From Paracoccaceae bacterium (GTDB lineage Bacteria; Pseudomonadota; Alphaproteobacteria; Rhodobacterales; Rhodobacteraceae): 60,000 nt of DNA. Location: positions 1 through 60,000 of the forward strand of contig JAIOJF010000020.1 in NCBI GenBank assembly GCA_019911965.1. Direction: 5' to 3'. Below are positions 18,048-26,901 of the stretch, piece after piece (position 1 is the first letter of the stretch; each line of letters starts with the position of its first letter). The notes below the pieces were generated by a model. The model was not told the origin of the DNA. It saw only the letters and a program-made list of their open reading frames with translations, and did not search any database. The translations under genes were made by a program, and so were the position numbers.

Positions 18048-18182
18048 CATACCAATCCCTGTAGCGAGCGAAGGCTCACCCCGGTGTTGCGGTTATCAGC
18101 CCCCACCCAGATCCGCGATGCCGGGGGCTACTATAAAACTGAAGAGCATCTGCCCCCGGCATGTTCGGGGGCATTTTTCTTT
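18048..18182 (+). ncRNA. Candidate small RNA, copy 1 of a tandem pair
   Basis: No gene fits here. An 84-base block (18048-18131) is repeated at 18360-18444 with two substitutions and one inserted A. Within it I see a short hairpin GAGC-GAAG-GCTC, a CACC/GGTG hairpin, and a larger AGCCCCC...GGGGGCT stem enclosing a C-rich/GATCC loop. A unique linker follows, then a perfect intrinsic terminator at 18151-18182. Conserved structured 5' part plus terminator on the same strand suggests an independently transcribed RNA. No clear promoter was found, and the element may instead be a dispersed palindromic repeat. Confidence 0.5.
18151..18182 (+). terminator. Intrinsic terminator of candidate sRNA copy 1
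   Basis: A perfect 8-bp stem (TGCCCCCG / CGGGGGCA) with a 7-base loop, followed directly by TTTTTCTTT. It is oriented for + strand transcripts only: the minus strand lacks a T run after the stem. Confidence 0.8.
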
Positions 18183-18359
18183 GGAACCCCAAATAGTTAA
18201 CAAATTGCACCGGCAGCTTTGCAGCGTTCAGGCCGCCCGCCTGCGAATCCTCGGTCCGTCTGCCGATTGTTTCCATATCCCCCACGCAGCGTTTCCGCGA
18301 ATCCGCGCTTTGCCACGCCGCTGCCCGAAACCGCGCAACTTTCTGCCGCGAACCACCGG

Positions 18360-18500
18360 CATACCGATCCCTGTAGCGAGCGAAGGCTCACCCCGGTGTC
18401 GCGGTTAATCAGCCCCCACCCAGATCCGCGATGCCGGGGGCTACGAAGGTTCAAGACTGCTCGAACTTCACCCCCCGGCCTGGTCCGGGGGTTTTCTTTT
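18360..18500 (+). ncRNA. Candidate small RNA, copy 2 of a tandem pair
   Basis: Second copy of the block at 18048 (about 82 of 85 positions identical). It is followed by a different linker that forms its own hairpin (GAAGGTTC with GAACTTC, one bulge) and by a different but similar terminator at 18472-18500. The pattern is conserved 5' block, divergent middle, and terminator with a re-made sequence but the same shape. It resembles duplicated regulatory RNA genes more than simple DNA duplication. The element starts 312 bases after copy 1 and ends about 95 bases before the M16 peptidase gene. Confidence 0.5.
18472..18500 (+). terminator. Intrinsic terminator of candidate sRNA copy 2
   Basis: A 7-bp perfect stem (CCCCCGG / CCGGGGG) with a 6-base loop followed by TTTTCTTTT. 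It lies upstream of the M16 peptidase start, so the peptidase needs a promoter between here and 18596. Confidence 0.8.
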
Positions 18501-18595
18501 GTCGCACGCAAAGTCACAACCGCGTTGATGGCGCTTGCCAGCGGGCGGCGCATCCTTACATTCGACCGGATGATTGACAGCCGGAGGCATTGCTC

Positions 18596-19936
18596 ATGCG
18601 TTTTCTGACCCTGCTGGCGGGAATGATCCTGACTTTGCCGCAAATCGCGTCGGCGGCGCAGAACGTCACCACCTTCCGGCTGGACAACGGCATGGAAGCG
18701 GTGGTGATCGAGGATCACCGCGCCCCGGTCGTCACCCACATGGTCTGGTATCGCACCGGCGCGGCGGACGAGGCTCCGGGCAAGTCCGGCATCGCACATC
18801 TGCTGGAGCATCTGTTGTTCAAGGGCACGCTCTATCGTGAACCGGGCGAGTTCTCGCGGCTGGTCGCGGCCAATGGCGGCTCGGAGAATGCCTTCACGTC
18901 CTATGATTACACCGGCTACTGGCAGCGTGTCGCCGCCGACCGGCTGGAATTGATGATGGAACTGGAATCCGACCGGATGCGCAATCTGGTGATCTCGGAC
19001 GAGGACGTGGCCACCGAACGCGACGTGGTGCTGGAGGAACGCAATACAAGGACGGAAAACAATCCCGGCGCGCTGTTTTCCGAACAAAGGATGGCGGCGC
19101 TATACCTGAACCACCCCTACGGCATCCCGATCATCGGCTGGAAGCACGAGGTTTCGGCGCTGACCCGCGATGATGCGCTGGCCTTCTACCAGAAATACTA
19201 TGCCCCCAATAACGCCATCCTGATCGTCGCCGGCGATGTCGATCCGGAATATGTGCAGGCGCTGGCGGAACATTATTACGGCCAGTTGGAGCCAAGCCGC
19301 GGACTGGAACCGCGCCAGCGCCCAGGCGAGCCGCCACAGATCGCCGAACGCCGGTTGCTTTACGCCGATACGCGGGTGTCGCAGCCTTACGTGATCCGAA
19401 CCTATCTGGCCCCGGAACGCAATCCCGGCGATCAGAAGCCCGCCGCCGCGCTGACGCTGCTGGCGGAATTGCTGGGGGGCAGCGGTTTAAGCTCGGTGAT
19501 GGGGCAGAAACTGCAACTGGACGACAAGATCGCCATCAATGTCGCGGCGTTTTATGACGGGCTGTCGCTGGATCGGTCGGGCTTCGGGCTGGTGGTGGTC
19601 CCGGCGGAGGGCATCAGCCTGCAACAGGCCGAGGCGGCGATGGACAAGGTGCTGGCCGAGTTTCTGGATAGCGGCATTGACGCCGATCATCTGGACCGCC
19701 TGAAGGCGCAGATACTCGCCGCCGAAATTTACGCCGAGGACAGCGTGCAGGGCATCGCCCGGCGCTATGGCGAGGCGCTGACCTCGGGGCTGGGGGTTGA
19801 GGATGTGGCCGAGTGGCCCTCGGTCCTGCATTCCGTCACCGGCGACGATATCATGCGGGCGGCGCGGGCGCTGTTCGACCGGCGGCAATCGGTCACGGGC
19901 TGGCTGATGCGCGAACCGGCGGAGGCGGAGCAATGA
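18596..19936 (+). CDS. M16 family zinc metallopeptidase, catalytic subunit
   Basis: A 446-aa secreted peptidase of the pitrilysin/processing-peptidase family. A signal peptide of about 20 residues is followed by the inverted zinc motif HLLEH (H68, E71, H72) in GIAHLLEHLLFKGT. The downstream Glu region VLEERNTRTENNPG supplies the third ligand. The ATG at 18596 has GGAGG 8 bases upstream; TTG 18590 would be too close to it. It overlaps the next M16 gene by 4 bases. Together they form the catalytic/non-catalytic pair usual for bacterial periplasmic M16 proteases. The physiological substrate is unknown. Confidence 0.93.
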   Translation: MRFLTLLAGMILTLPQIASAAQNVTTFRLDNGMEAVVIEDHRAPVVTHMVWYRTGAADEAPGKSGIAHLLEHLLFKGTLYREPGEFSRLVAANGGSENAFTSYDYTGYWQRVAADRLELMMELESDRMRNLVISDEDVATERDVVLEERNTRTENNPGALFSEQRMAALYLNHPYGIPIIGWKHEVSALTRDDALAFYQKYYAPNNAILIVAGDVDPEYVQALAEHYYGQLEPSRGLEPRQRPGEPPQIAERRLLYADTRVSQPYVIRTYLAPERNPGDQKPAAALTLLAELLGGSGLSSVMGQKLQLDDKIAINVAAFYDGLSLDRSGFGLVVVPAEGISLQQAEAAMDKVLAEFLDSGIDADHLDRLKAQILAAEIYAEDSVQGIARRYGEALTSGLGVEDVAEWPSVLHSVTGDDIMRAARALFDRRQSVTGWLMREPAEAEQ

Positions 19937-21246
19937 TGCGATTTCTGACCCTTGCGGCATTCCTGATCCTGGCCGCGCTGCCGGTACGGGCCGGACAGAA
20001 TATCCAGATCGTCACCTCGCTGGGCGGTGTGACCGCCTGGCTGGTGGAAGAACACTCGATCCCGTTCATCGCGCTGGAAATCCGCTTTCGCGGTGGCACC
20101 TCGCTGGATCTGCCGGGCAAGGAAGGGGCCACCTACATGATGGCCGGCCTCTTGGAAGAAGGCGCGGGCGAGCTTGACGCCGAAGCCTTCCTGAAAGCAC
20201 GGGAGGCGCTGGCTGCTTCGTTCGGCTTCGATGCCCACGGCGATGCGATCAGCGTATCGGCGCAATTCCTGACGGAAAACCGCGCCGAGGCCCAGGCCCT
20301 GCTGCGCCTTGCCCTGCTGGAGCCGCGCTTTGACAGCCAGGCGCTGGACCGGGTGCGGGCACAGGTGATCTCGATCATCGCCAGCGACCGCAAGGACCCA
20401 CATAGTATCGCCTCGGCCGAATTCGATCGCCAGGCCTTCGGCGATCATCCCTATGGCGGGCCATCGACCGGCACCGAGGACAGCGTGAACCGCCTTGGCC
20501 GTGACGACATGATCGCGGCCTATCAAAACGCGATGGCGCGCGATCGGGTTTACGTGGCGGCGGTGGGCGATATCACCGCCGATCAGCTTGCCGAATTGCT
20601 GGACGATCTGCTGGGCGGCCTGCCGGAAACCGGTGCGGCGCTGCCGCCACCTGCCGAGGTGGCCCTGAGCGGCGGTATGACCGTGATCGACTACCCCTCG
20701 CCGCAGGCAGTGGCGGTATTCGGCCATGCCGGTATCCGGCGCGACGATCCGGATTTCTTCGCCGCCTACGTGATGAACCAGGTGTTCGGGGCCGGTGGCC
20801 TGACCTCGCGCCTGTCCGAGGAAGTGCGCGAAAAACGCGGCCTGACCTACGGCGTTTATACCTATCTGGCGAATTACGATCTGGCGGATCTGTTCATAGG
20901 CTCGGTCGCCTCGTCCAATGACCGCATTGCCGAGGCGGTGTCGGTGATCCGGGCGGAATGGCAGCGCATGGCGAGCGCGGGCGTGACCGGGGAAGAACTG
21001 GAAGCGGCCAAGAAATACCTGACCGGGGCCTATCCGCTGCGCTTTGACGGCAATGGCAGGATCGCCAAGATACTTGTCGGCATGCAGCTTGACGGTCTGC
21101 CGCCCAGCTATATCGACACACGCAACGATCTGGTCAACGCGGTGACACAGGACGATGTGGCACGGGTGGCGGCGCGTCTGCTCCGGTCTGACGACCTGCG
21201 AATTGTGGTGGTCGGTCAGCCGGTCGGGCTGGCAAGCAGCGATTAG
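19933..21246 (+). CDS. M16 family peptidase homologue, non-catalytic subunit
   Basis: A 437-aa secreted M16 homologue beginning in the ATGA overlap with the catalytic partner. A signal peptide (MMRFLTLAAFLILAALPVRA) precedes the domain. At the place of the zinc motif the sequence reads GATYMMAGLLEEGAG, so the HxxEH ligands are absent. It does keep the C-terminal substrate-binding R/Y pattern of alpha-type subunits (VREKRGLTYGVYTYLA). It is expected to bind substrate and dimerise with the preceding protein, like the alpha subunit of mitochondrial processing peptidase. Confidence 0.92.
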   Translation: MMRFLTLAAFLILAALPVRAGQNIQIVTSLGGVTAWLVEEHSIPFIALEIRFRGGTSLDLPGKEGATYMMAGLLEEGAGELDAEAFLKAREALAASFGFDAHGDAISVSAQFLTENRAEAQALLRLALLEPRFDSQALDRVRAQVISIIASDRKDPHSIASAEFDRQAFGDHPYGGPSTGTEDSVNRLGRDDMIAAYQNAMARDRVYVAAVGDITADQLAELLDDLLGGLPETGAALPPPAEVALSGGMTVIDYPSPQAVAVFGHAGIRRDDPDFFAAYVMNQVFGAGGLTSRLSEEVREKRGLTYGVYTYLANYDLADLFIGSVASSNDRIAEAVSVIRAEWQRMASAGVTGEELEAAKKYLTGAYPLRFDGNGRIAKILVGMQLDGLPPSYIDTRNDLVNAVTQDDVARVAARLLRSDDLRIVVVGQPVGLASSD

Positions 21247-21343
21247 GGCGGGTTGGCGGGCCGGAAAAAGTCGATAGGGCCAACCGTTCCCTACCCGGAA
21301 AGATCATGGTCGAATCGCCCGCACCCATGCTATCCATTGTGGC

Positions 21344-23164
21344 ATGACCGCCCTTCGCCCCAAGATGATGCAAACCCAGCCGGTGATCCGGCAGCTTGAC
21401 GATGCCGCGATCAACCGCATCGCGGCGGGCGAGGTGGTGGAACGTCCGGCCTCTGCGGTCAAGGAACTGGTGGAAAACGCGCTGGATGCCGGGGCGTCGC
21501 GGATCGCCATCACCATCGCCGATGGCGGCAAGACGCTGATCCGCGTGGTGGATGACGGCTGCGGCATCGCGCCCGATCAATTGCCGCTGGCGCTGTCGCG
21601 CCACGCCACCTCGAAAATCGACGGCTCGGATTTGCTGAACATCCGGTCCTTCGGCTTTCGCGGCGAGGCCTTGCCCTCGCTCGGCGCGGTCGGGCGGCTG
21701 AGCATCACCTCGCGCAGTGACGGGGCCGAGGCGGCGACGATCTCGGTCTCCGGCGGGCGGCTCGGGGCGGTGAAACCGGCGGCCTTGCGGCAGGGCACGG
21801 TGGTCGATCTCAGCGATCTGTTCCACGCCACCCCGGCGCGGTTGAAATTCCTGCGCTCGGACCGGGCGGAAACGCAAGCCATCGGCGATGTGGTCAAACG
21901 GCTGGCGATGGCGGAGCCTTATGTGTCCTTCACCCTGACCGACACATCCGGCGACAAGCCCCGCGTGACCTTCCGCGCCGATGCCGAAACCGGCGATCTG
22001 TTCGACGCGCTGCATGGCCGCCTGCGGCAGGTGCTGGGGGCCGATTTCGCCGAGAACGCGGTGCCGCTGGATGCCAGCCGCGAGGGTCTCGGCCTGACCG
22101 GCTATGCCGGCCTGCCGACCTTTTCGCGCGGCGCGGCGGTGATGCAATATCTGTTCGTCAATGGCCGCCCGGTGCGCGACCGCCTGCTGATCGGGGCGCT
22201 GAAAGGGGCCTATGCCGATTTCCTGAGCCGCGATCGCCATCCGGCAGCGGTGCTTTACCTGGAATGCGACCCGACGGAGGTGGATGTGAACGTACACCCC
22301 GCCAAGGCCGAGGTCCGGTTCCGCGAACCGGGTCTGGCGCGGGGCCTGATCGTGTCGGGCATCCGCCACGCGCTGGCCGGGGCCGGGCACCGCGCCTCGA
22401 CCACGGTGTCAACGGCGACTTTGGGCGCGTTCCGCCCCGCCAGTGGCGCACCGGCCTATCAGATGGACCGCCCGTCCACTCAGGCGCTGCGCACCGCCTA
22501 TCAGGCGCAGGCCCCCGGCTTTGCCGAAACCCGGGCGGTCTATGGGCGGGTCGAAACGCCGGAGGCCGACCCTGCCCGAACCGATCACCCGCTGGGTGCG
22601 GCGCGCGGCCAGGTGCATGAAAACTACATCATCGCACAGACAACCGACGGCATGGTCATTGTCGATCAACATGCCGCGCATGAACGGCTGGTCTATGAAC
22701 GGCTGAAGCGCCAGATGGCGGAAAACGGCGTGGCGGCACAGGCGCTGCTGATCCCCGAGATTGTGGATCTCGGGCCAAGCGATTGCGCAAGGCTGCTGGC
22801 GGTGGTGGATGATCTGGCGCGGCTTGGCCTGAGCGTCGAGCCGTTCGGCGGCGCGGCAATTTGCGTGCGCGAAACTCCGGCGATCCTCGGGCCGGTCAAC
22901 GCCGCCGCGATGATCGCCGACATTCTGGACGAACTGGACGATCAGGGCGAAACCACCACGCTCGGCACCCGGATCGACGCGATCCTGAGCCGGGTCGCCT
23001 GCCACGGCTCGATCCGCTCCGGGCGGCGGATGAGCGGTGACGAGATGAACGCGCTGTTGCGCGAGATGGAGGCAACCCCGCATTCCGGCCAGTGCAACCA
23101 CGGCCGGCCCACCTATGTTGAACTGAAACTGGCCGATATCGAACGGCTGTTCGGGCGCACATGA
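21344..23164 (+). CDS. mutL: DNA mismatch repair protein MutL
   Basis: A 606-aa mismatch-repair ATPase and nicking endonuclease. The GHKL ATPase motifs are [12 protein letters not shown] (catalytic E41, Mg-ligand N45), [15 protein letters not shown] and [11 protein letters not shown]. The C-terminal domain has the metal-binding endonuclease motif [12 protein letters not shown] near residue 440, plus ACHGSIRSG and GQCNHGRPT. It is therefore the nicking type found in bacteria without MutH. The ATG at 21344 is used; 21365 and 21368 are also in frame. It overlaps rmuC by 4 bases. Confidence 0.96.
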   Translation: MTALRPKMMQTQPVIRQLDDAAINRIAAGEVVERPASAVKELVENALDAGASRIAITIADGGKTLIRVVDDGCGIAPDQLPLALSRHATSKIDGSDLLNIRSFGFRGEALPSLGAVGRLSITSRSDGAEAATISVSGGRLGAVKPAALRQGTVVDLSDLFHATPARLKFLRSDRAETQAIGDVVKRLAMAEPYVSFTLTDTSGDKPRVTFRADAETGDLFDALHGRLRQVLGADFAENAVPLDASREGLGLTGYAGLPTFSRGAAVMQYLFVNGRPVRDRLLIGALKGAYADFLSRDRHPAAVLYLECDPTEVDVNVHPAKAEVRFREPGLARGLIVSGIRHALAGAGHRASTTVSTATLGAFRPASGAPAYQMDRPSTQALRTAYQAQAPGFAETRAVYGRVETPEADPARTDHPLGAARGQVHENYIIAQTTDGMVIVDQHAAHERLVYERLKRQMAENGVAAQALLIPEIVDLGPSDCARLLAVVDDLARLGLSVEPFGGAAICVRETPAILGPVNAAAMIADILDELDDQGETTTLGTRIDAILSRVACHGSIRSGRRMSGDEMNALLREMEATPHSGQCNHGRPTYVELKLADIERLFGRT

Positions 23165-24321
23165 TCCAGATCGGCGACATGCACCTGGATTTCAGCGATC
23201 CGATCATTGCCGGGCTGGCGCTGGTGGCCGCGCTGCTGTTGGTGTTGATCGTCGTGGTTGCCCGTCAGCGGGGGCGCGGCATTGATCCGATGCTGGGCCA
23301 GATCTCGGCCCTGTCGGACAATATCCGCGCCCTGTCGGATGGCCAGCATCAACTGAATGGCGGGCTGAAAACCGTGGCCGAAGCCCAGGTCGAGGCGCAG
23401 GCGCGGATGATCCAGAAGGTCGAGGCACGGCTGGCCGAAGTGCAACGCGGCATGACCGATACGCTGCATGGCAGCGCGGTGAAAACCACCCGCTCGCTGA
23501 CCGAATTGCAGGAACGCCTGGCGACCATCGACAAGGCGCAGACCAATATCGAGAAATTGTCGGGCGATGTCCTCAGCCTTCAGGATATCCTGTCGAACAA
23601 GCAGACGCGCGGCGCGTTCGGTGAAATCCAGTTGAACGATATCGTCTCCAAGGCGCTGCCGCCGGATGCCTATACGCTGCAGGCGACGCTTTCCAACGGC
23701 AAGCGGGCCGATTGCCTGGTGCATCTGCCGAACCCGCCGGGGCCGATCGTGATCGACGCCAAGTTTCCGCTGGAAGCCTACGAGGCGATCCGGGGCGCCG
23801 AAACCCCCCAGCACAAGGCCGAGGCGGCGCGCCTGATGCGGGCCGCCGTGCGCCTGCATATCAAGGCCATCGCCGAGCGTTACATCATCGAGGGTGAAAC
23901 CGCCGATGGCGCGCTGATGTTCCTGCCGTCCGAGGCGGTCTATGCCGAACTGCACGCCAATTTCGCCGATGTGGTGCGCGAAGGGTTTTCCGCAAGGGTC
24001 TGGATCGTATCGCCCACCACCTGCATGGCAACACTGAACACCATGCGGGCGGTCCTGAAAGATGCCCGCATGCGCGAACAGGCCGGGGCGATCCGCCGTG
24101 AACTGGGCCTTCTGTACAAGGATGTCGAACGCCTGGAAGGGCGCGTGGGCAATCTGGACAAGCATTTCGGACAGGCCGCGAAGGATATCGAGGAGATCAA
24201 GATCTCCGCCACCAAGGCCGGAAACCGCGCCCGCCGGCTGGACGATTTCGATTTTGCCGAAATCACCGACGAGGGTGGAACGCCCGAGATGCCGCAGCTT
24301 TCCGCCGGGCCGCGCGGATAA
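23161..24321 (+). CDS. rmuC: DNA recombination protein RmuC homologue
   Basis: A 386-aa protein with one N-terminal membrane helix ([20 protein letters not shown]), a long coiled coil (about residues 45-140) and a PD-(D/E)XK nuclease-like core. The core is visible as [17 protein letters not shown] and then [16 protein letters not shown]. RmuC limits inversion and recombination at short inverted repeats in E. coli; the biochemical activity is presumed nucleolytic. Translation is coupled to mutL (ATGA at 23161), forming a genome-stability operon. The length is slightly below E. coli RmuC (475 aa), with a shorter C-terminal tail. Confidence 0.93.
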   Translation: MIQIGDMHLDFSDPIIAGLALVAALLLVLIVVVARQRGRGIDPMLGQISALSDNIRALSDGQHQLNGGLKTVAEAQVEAQARMIQKVEARLAEVQRGMTDTLHGSAVKTTRSLTELQERLATIDKAQTNIEKLSGDVLSLQDILSNKQTRGAFGEIQLNDIVSKALPPDAYTLQATLSNGKRADCLVHLPNPPGPIVIDAKFPLEAYEAIRGAETPQHKAEAARLMRAAVRLHIKAIAERYIIEGETADGALMFLPSEAVYAELHANFADVVREGFSARVWIVSPTTCMATLNTMRAVLKDARMREQAGAIRRELGLLYKDVERLEGRVGNLDKHFGQAAKDIEEIKISATKAGNRARRLDDFDFAEITDEGGTPEMPQLSAGPRG

Positions 24322-24376
24322 TCCTTTCCTTGGCCTTGCCGCTTTGGCAATATGGCCCCGGTTCAGGGAGGCTTTG

Positions 24377-24769
24377 ATGCTGGAAATCAGCCCACGAAAA
24401 ATCGCCCGCGTCATCGTCCGCGCCCGCGCGCTGGATGCCAAGGTGGCCCGCTGGGACAGCCCCGGCGATACCGCCGATGGCGACGCCATCCTGGAAACCC
24501 GCCCCGGCGACGGCATGGAAAGCGAACTGCGCCAGTATATCGCCGATCTGAACGATGACGAGCAGGCCAGCCTTGTCGCGGTGATGTGGATCGGGCGCGG
24601 CACCTACGACGCCGATGAACTGGCCGAGGCGATCGAGACCGCCAAGCAGGAAAAGACCTCGCCCACCGAAAGCTACCTGATGGGCGTGCCGATGCTGTCG
24701 GATTTCCTGGAAGACGGGCTGGACGCGCTGGGCTACTCGGTCGAGGAGGCCGAGGAGGGTATTCTGTAG
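24377..24769 (+). CDS. DUF3775 domain-containing protein
   Basis: A 130-aa acidic cytoplasmic protein of unknown function. The family pattern is LEISPRKIARVIVRARALDAKV at the start (a stretch typical of DUF3775), a central block of LNDDEQASLVAVMWIGRG, and the C-terminal block YLMGVPMLSDFLEDGLDALG. The ATG at 24377 has GGGAGG 7 bases upstream. It lies 55 bases after rmuC on the same strand, so it may share that transcript. Nothing in the sequence suggests a catalytic site. Confidence 0.85.
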   Translation: MLEISPRKIARVIVRARALDAKVARWDSPGDTADGDAILETRPGDGMESELRQYIADLNDDEQASLVAVMWIGRGTYDADELAEAIETAKQEKTSPTESYLMGVPMLSDFLEDGLDALGYSVEEAEEGIL

Positions 24770-24914
24770 GGCGGGGTGCGGGGTGCCCCGGGCCAAAAGC
24801 GGGGCGCGATAGGGGTTTTGAAGTGAAATTGCCCAATCCCCGCGACAGCCTGATACAGTGATTTCCCGATCAAACGCAGGCAGGTTGCCCTTCTGAACCG
24901 CGCCGGAGGACAAG

Positions 24915-26216
24915 ATGCCGCGATTGCAGGACCACAAGCAGCGCTATGCCCTGGCGAATGAATTGCATGCGCGGCCATTCCTTGAAATCCCCGATACCTG
25001 CACCGCCCTCTATCTGGCGCTGTCCAACCCCGACGGACCGGATGCGGCGCGGCAGCGGCTGGGGGATCTGCTGGATCGCTTCGGGGCGCGCCGACCGGCG
25101 GAGAACGGCAACCACCACCATTGCGACCTGGGGCGCAACCTTCTGAAATGGGAGCTGTTTTCGGAATTCGAGGCCTACACCCTGTTCATCCCCGATGACG
25201 GCACGGCGGCGTTTTCCGACGGCCTGATGCGCCATTTCCCCGGTGACTGGCTGGCGGCCCTGCCGGGGCAGGTAATGACGGCGGTACAGCTTCGGGTGGA
25301 ACGCAGCAAGGATGCCGACATTGTGGAAAAGCGGCTTGGCGGCGATGCGCTGGGCTGGTTCGTCGGCGAAAGCCTGGCAGCGGCCTTCGTTCTGGACCGC
25401 AACGCCGCGATTGCGGGTGACTTCCGCATTGATGCCGCCGGGCAGGTGCGTTTCGCGGTGTTCGGTATCGGTGCGGTCGGCCCGCGGCGTCTGGGCCGGG
25501 TGGTGCAGCGGGTGCTGGAGATCGAGGCCTACAAGTCGATGGCGATGCTGACCCTGCCGGTTGCACGCAAGGTGTTTGCGCGGGTTGGCCAACTGGACGC
25601 GGAACTGACCGCCATCGCCGGCGAAATGACCCAGACCGACCTGCCCGCCGACAAGACGCTGGACCGCTTGCTGAGGATTTCGGCCGAGATCGGGGCGCTG
25701 GCCTCGGAATCCGCCTTCCGGTTTTCCGCCGGGCGGGCCTATCGCGCCATTGTCGATCAGCGCATCGCGGTACTGCGCGAGGACCGGCTGGCGGAGCGGC
25801 AGCTATTCTCGGAATTCATGATGCGCCGGTTCGATCCGGCCATGCGCACCTGCGAGGCGGCGGAAAAGCGGCTGGACGAATTGTCCGCACGCGCGGCGCG
25901 GGCGGCGGAATTGCTGGCCACACGGGTTGGCGTGGCGGCGGCGGAACAGAACCGCGCCTTGCTGGAATCGATGAACCGGCGGGCGGCGATGCAGATGCGG
26001 CTGCAGGAAACCGTCGAGGGCCTGTCGGTGGTCGCGGTCGGCTATTACGCGGTGAACCTGCTAAGTTACCTCGCCGCGCCGCTGGCCAAGCCCTATATCG
26101 GCAAGGGCTGGCTGATGGCGCTGCTGGTGCCGCCGGTTCTGGGCGTGGTCTGGCTGATGCTGGCCCGCATCAAGCGCCGGGTCGCGGCGGCGTTCGGCGA
26201 GACCGGGGCGAAGTGA
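24915..26216 (+). CDS. DUF3422 family membrane protein
   Basis: A 433-aa protein of the DUF3422 family (PF11902). It begins with the family hallmark LANELHARPFLEI. A large soluble region includes HHCDLGRNLLKWELFSEFE and a helical, coiled-coil-like part at roughly residues 270-370. Two C-terminal transmembrane helices (VVAVGYYAVNLLSYLAAP and a second ending VWLMLARIKRR) anchor it in the inner membrane. The GGAGG before the ATG at 24915 supports the start. Function is unknown for the family; the helical region before paired C-terminal helices recalls CorA-like topology, which is only a resemblance. Confidence 0.9.
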   Translation: MPRLQDHKQRYALANELHARPFLEIPDTCTALYLALSNPDGPDAARQRLGDLLDRFGARRPAENGNHHHCDLGRNLLKWELFSEFEAYTLFIPDDGTAAFSDGLMRHFPGDWLAALPGQVMTAVQLRVERSKDADIVEKRLGGDALGWFVGESLAAAFVLDRNAAIAGDFRIDAAGQVRFAVFGIGAVGPRRLGRVVQRVLEIEAYKSMAMLTLPVARKVFARVGQLDAELTAIAGEMTQTDLPADKTLDRLLRISAEIGALASESAFRFSAGRAYRAIVDQRIAVLREDRLAERQLFSEFMMRRFDPAMRTCEAAEKRLDELSARAARAAELLATRVGVAAAEQNRALLESMNRRAAMQMRLQETVEGLSVVAVGYYAVNLLSYLAAPLAKPYIGKGWLMALLVPPVLGVVWLMLARIKRRVAAAFGETGAK

Positions 26217-26295
26217 TTGCAGCGGATGCCTGTTTTTTCAGTCCCGAACCTGTGCGTCCCGGACCTGCGCCCACTTTGGCTCGGGGTGAAACCCC

Positions 26296-26420
26296 GGGCC
26301 GCGCCCGAACCTCCCCCAGGAGGGCGCTCTGCGGCGTTGCAAGCCGCGGAAATATTTGGGTTTTGGCATCCAACCCTCCAAGCCAAGACCGGGAGCGCCC
26401 TCCAGGTTCGGGCGCGGCCC
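26296..26420. repeat. Long inverted repeat with inner hairpins (palindromic intergenic element)
   Basis: Left arm 26296-26329 and right arm 26393-26420 are reverse complements over about 28 bases (GGGCCGCGCCCGAACCT and GGAGGGCGCTC), with six extra bases in the left arm. The 63-base centre holds a further GCGGC/GCCGC hairpin and an AAATATTTGGGTTTTGG stretch. A CGGGG-TGAAA-CCCCG hairpin (26282-26296) adjoins the left arm. No coding potential fits. It follows the DUF3422 gene and could act as a 3' structure, but size and arm length resemble a non-autonomous repeat element. Confidence 0.75.
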
Positions 26421-26455
26421 TCTGCTGGTAGCGGTGGTGGAAAAAATTAAAGCAA

Positions 26456-26543
26456 TTCGGGTCAAACCTGGATCGGATGTTCGCTGCCTCTCCCTTCGGT
26501 CGAACGCGAAATCCGATGCTCGATGTTTCAGGTTAAACCCGAA
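26456..26543. repeat. Second inverted repeat, 15-base arms with nested inner arms
   Basis: Outer arms TTCGGGTCAAACCTG (26456-26470) and CAGGTTAAACCCGAA (26529-26543) pair with one mismatch. Inner arms ATCGGAT (26472-26478) and ATCCGAT (26511-26517) nest within them. The base composition is clearly lower in GC than surrounding genes. Together with the element at 26296 it fills the gap between the DUF3422 gene and the HMA gene (26217-26582), which contains no believable gene. Confidence 0.7.
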
Positions 26544-26582
26544 ACGCCCTAGTCCGAGACGCGCAAAGGTCTTGCGCCGCCC

Positions 26583-26783
26583 TCAACCCGCCACGCTGGC
26601 CGGATAGCCCTCGGCCTTCAGCGCCTCCAGCACCTGTACCAGATCGGCGGCGGCGGTGAACTCGACGCGCCGCGCCTCCATATCAAAGGCGATTTCGGCG
26701 GATGCATCCAACTGCCGGATGGTTTTCTCGATGGCGGCCTTGCAATGGCCGCAGGACATGTCGGGTACGTTCAATCTGGTCAT
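26583..26783 (-). CDS. Heavy-metal-associated (HMA) domain protein, CopZ-like copper chaperone
   Basis: A 66-aa single ferredoxin-like HMA domain with the metal-binding loop DMSCGHCKAAIE (C11 and C14), family-typical length and a C-terminal GYPASVAG. It would bind Cu(I) or a similar soft metal in the cytoplasm. The ATG at 26783 gives the canonical family start (MTRLNVPDM); longer readings to 26927 run into the divergent rluE gene. No copper ATPase or cue-type regulator is adjacent, so its partner is elsewhere. Confidence 0.9.
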   Translation of the reverse strand: MTRLNVPDMSCGHCKAAIEKTIRQLDASAEIAFDMEARRVEFTAAADLVQVLEALKAEGYPASVAG

Positions 26784-26901
26784 CTCGGGGCCTTTGCTGC
26801 TTGTCTGCACCTGATACACCGGCGCGGGCCCCATCGGCAATCCGCTTTCGCGGCGCATCCCGGCTTGCGGCATCATCCCGCATCGGGCAGAACGCCGGAC
26901 C

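Noticed and set aside
18197-19087. Minus-strand open frame covering sRNA copy 2 and the peptidase 5' end
   Set aside because: It spans a structured repeat and the antisense of a clear M16 gene; its repeated peptide (RHRGSGWGLI) is just the translation of the repeat.
26213-26607. Several short open frames over the palindromic elements
   Set aside because: They overlap the inverted repeats, lack ribosome sites and have no domain; sequence symmetry explains them.
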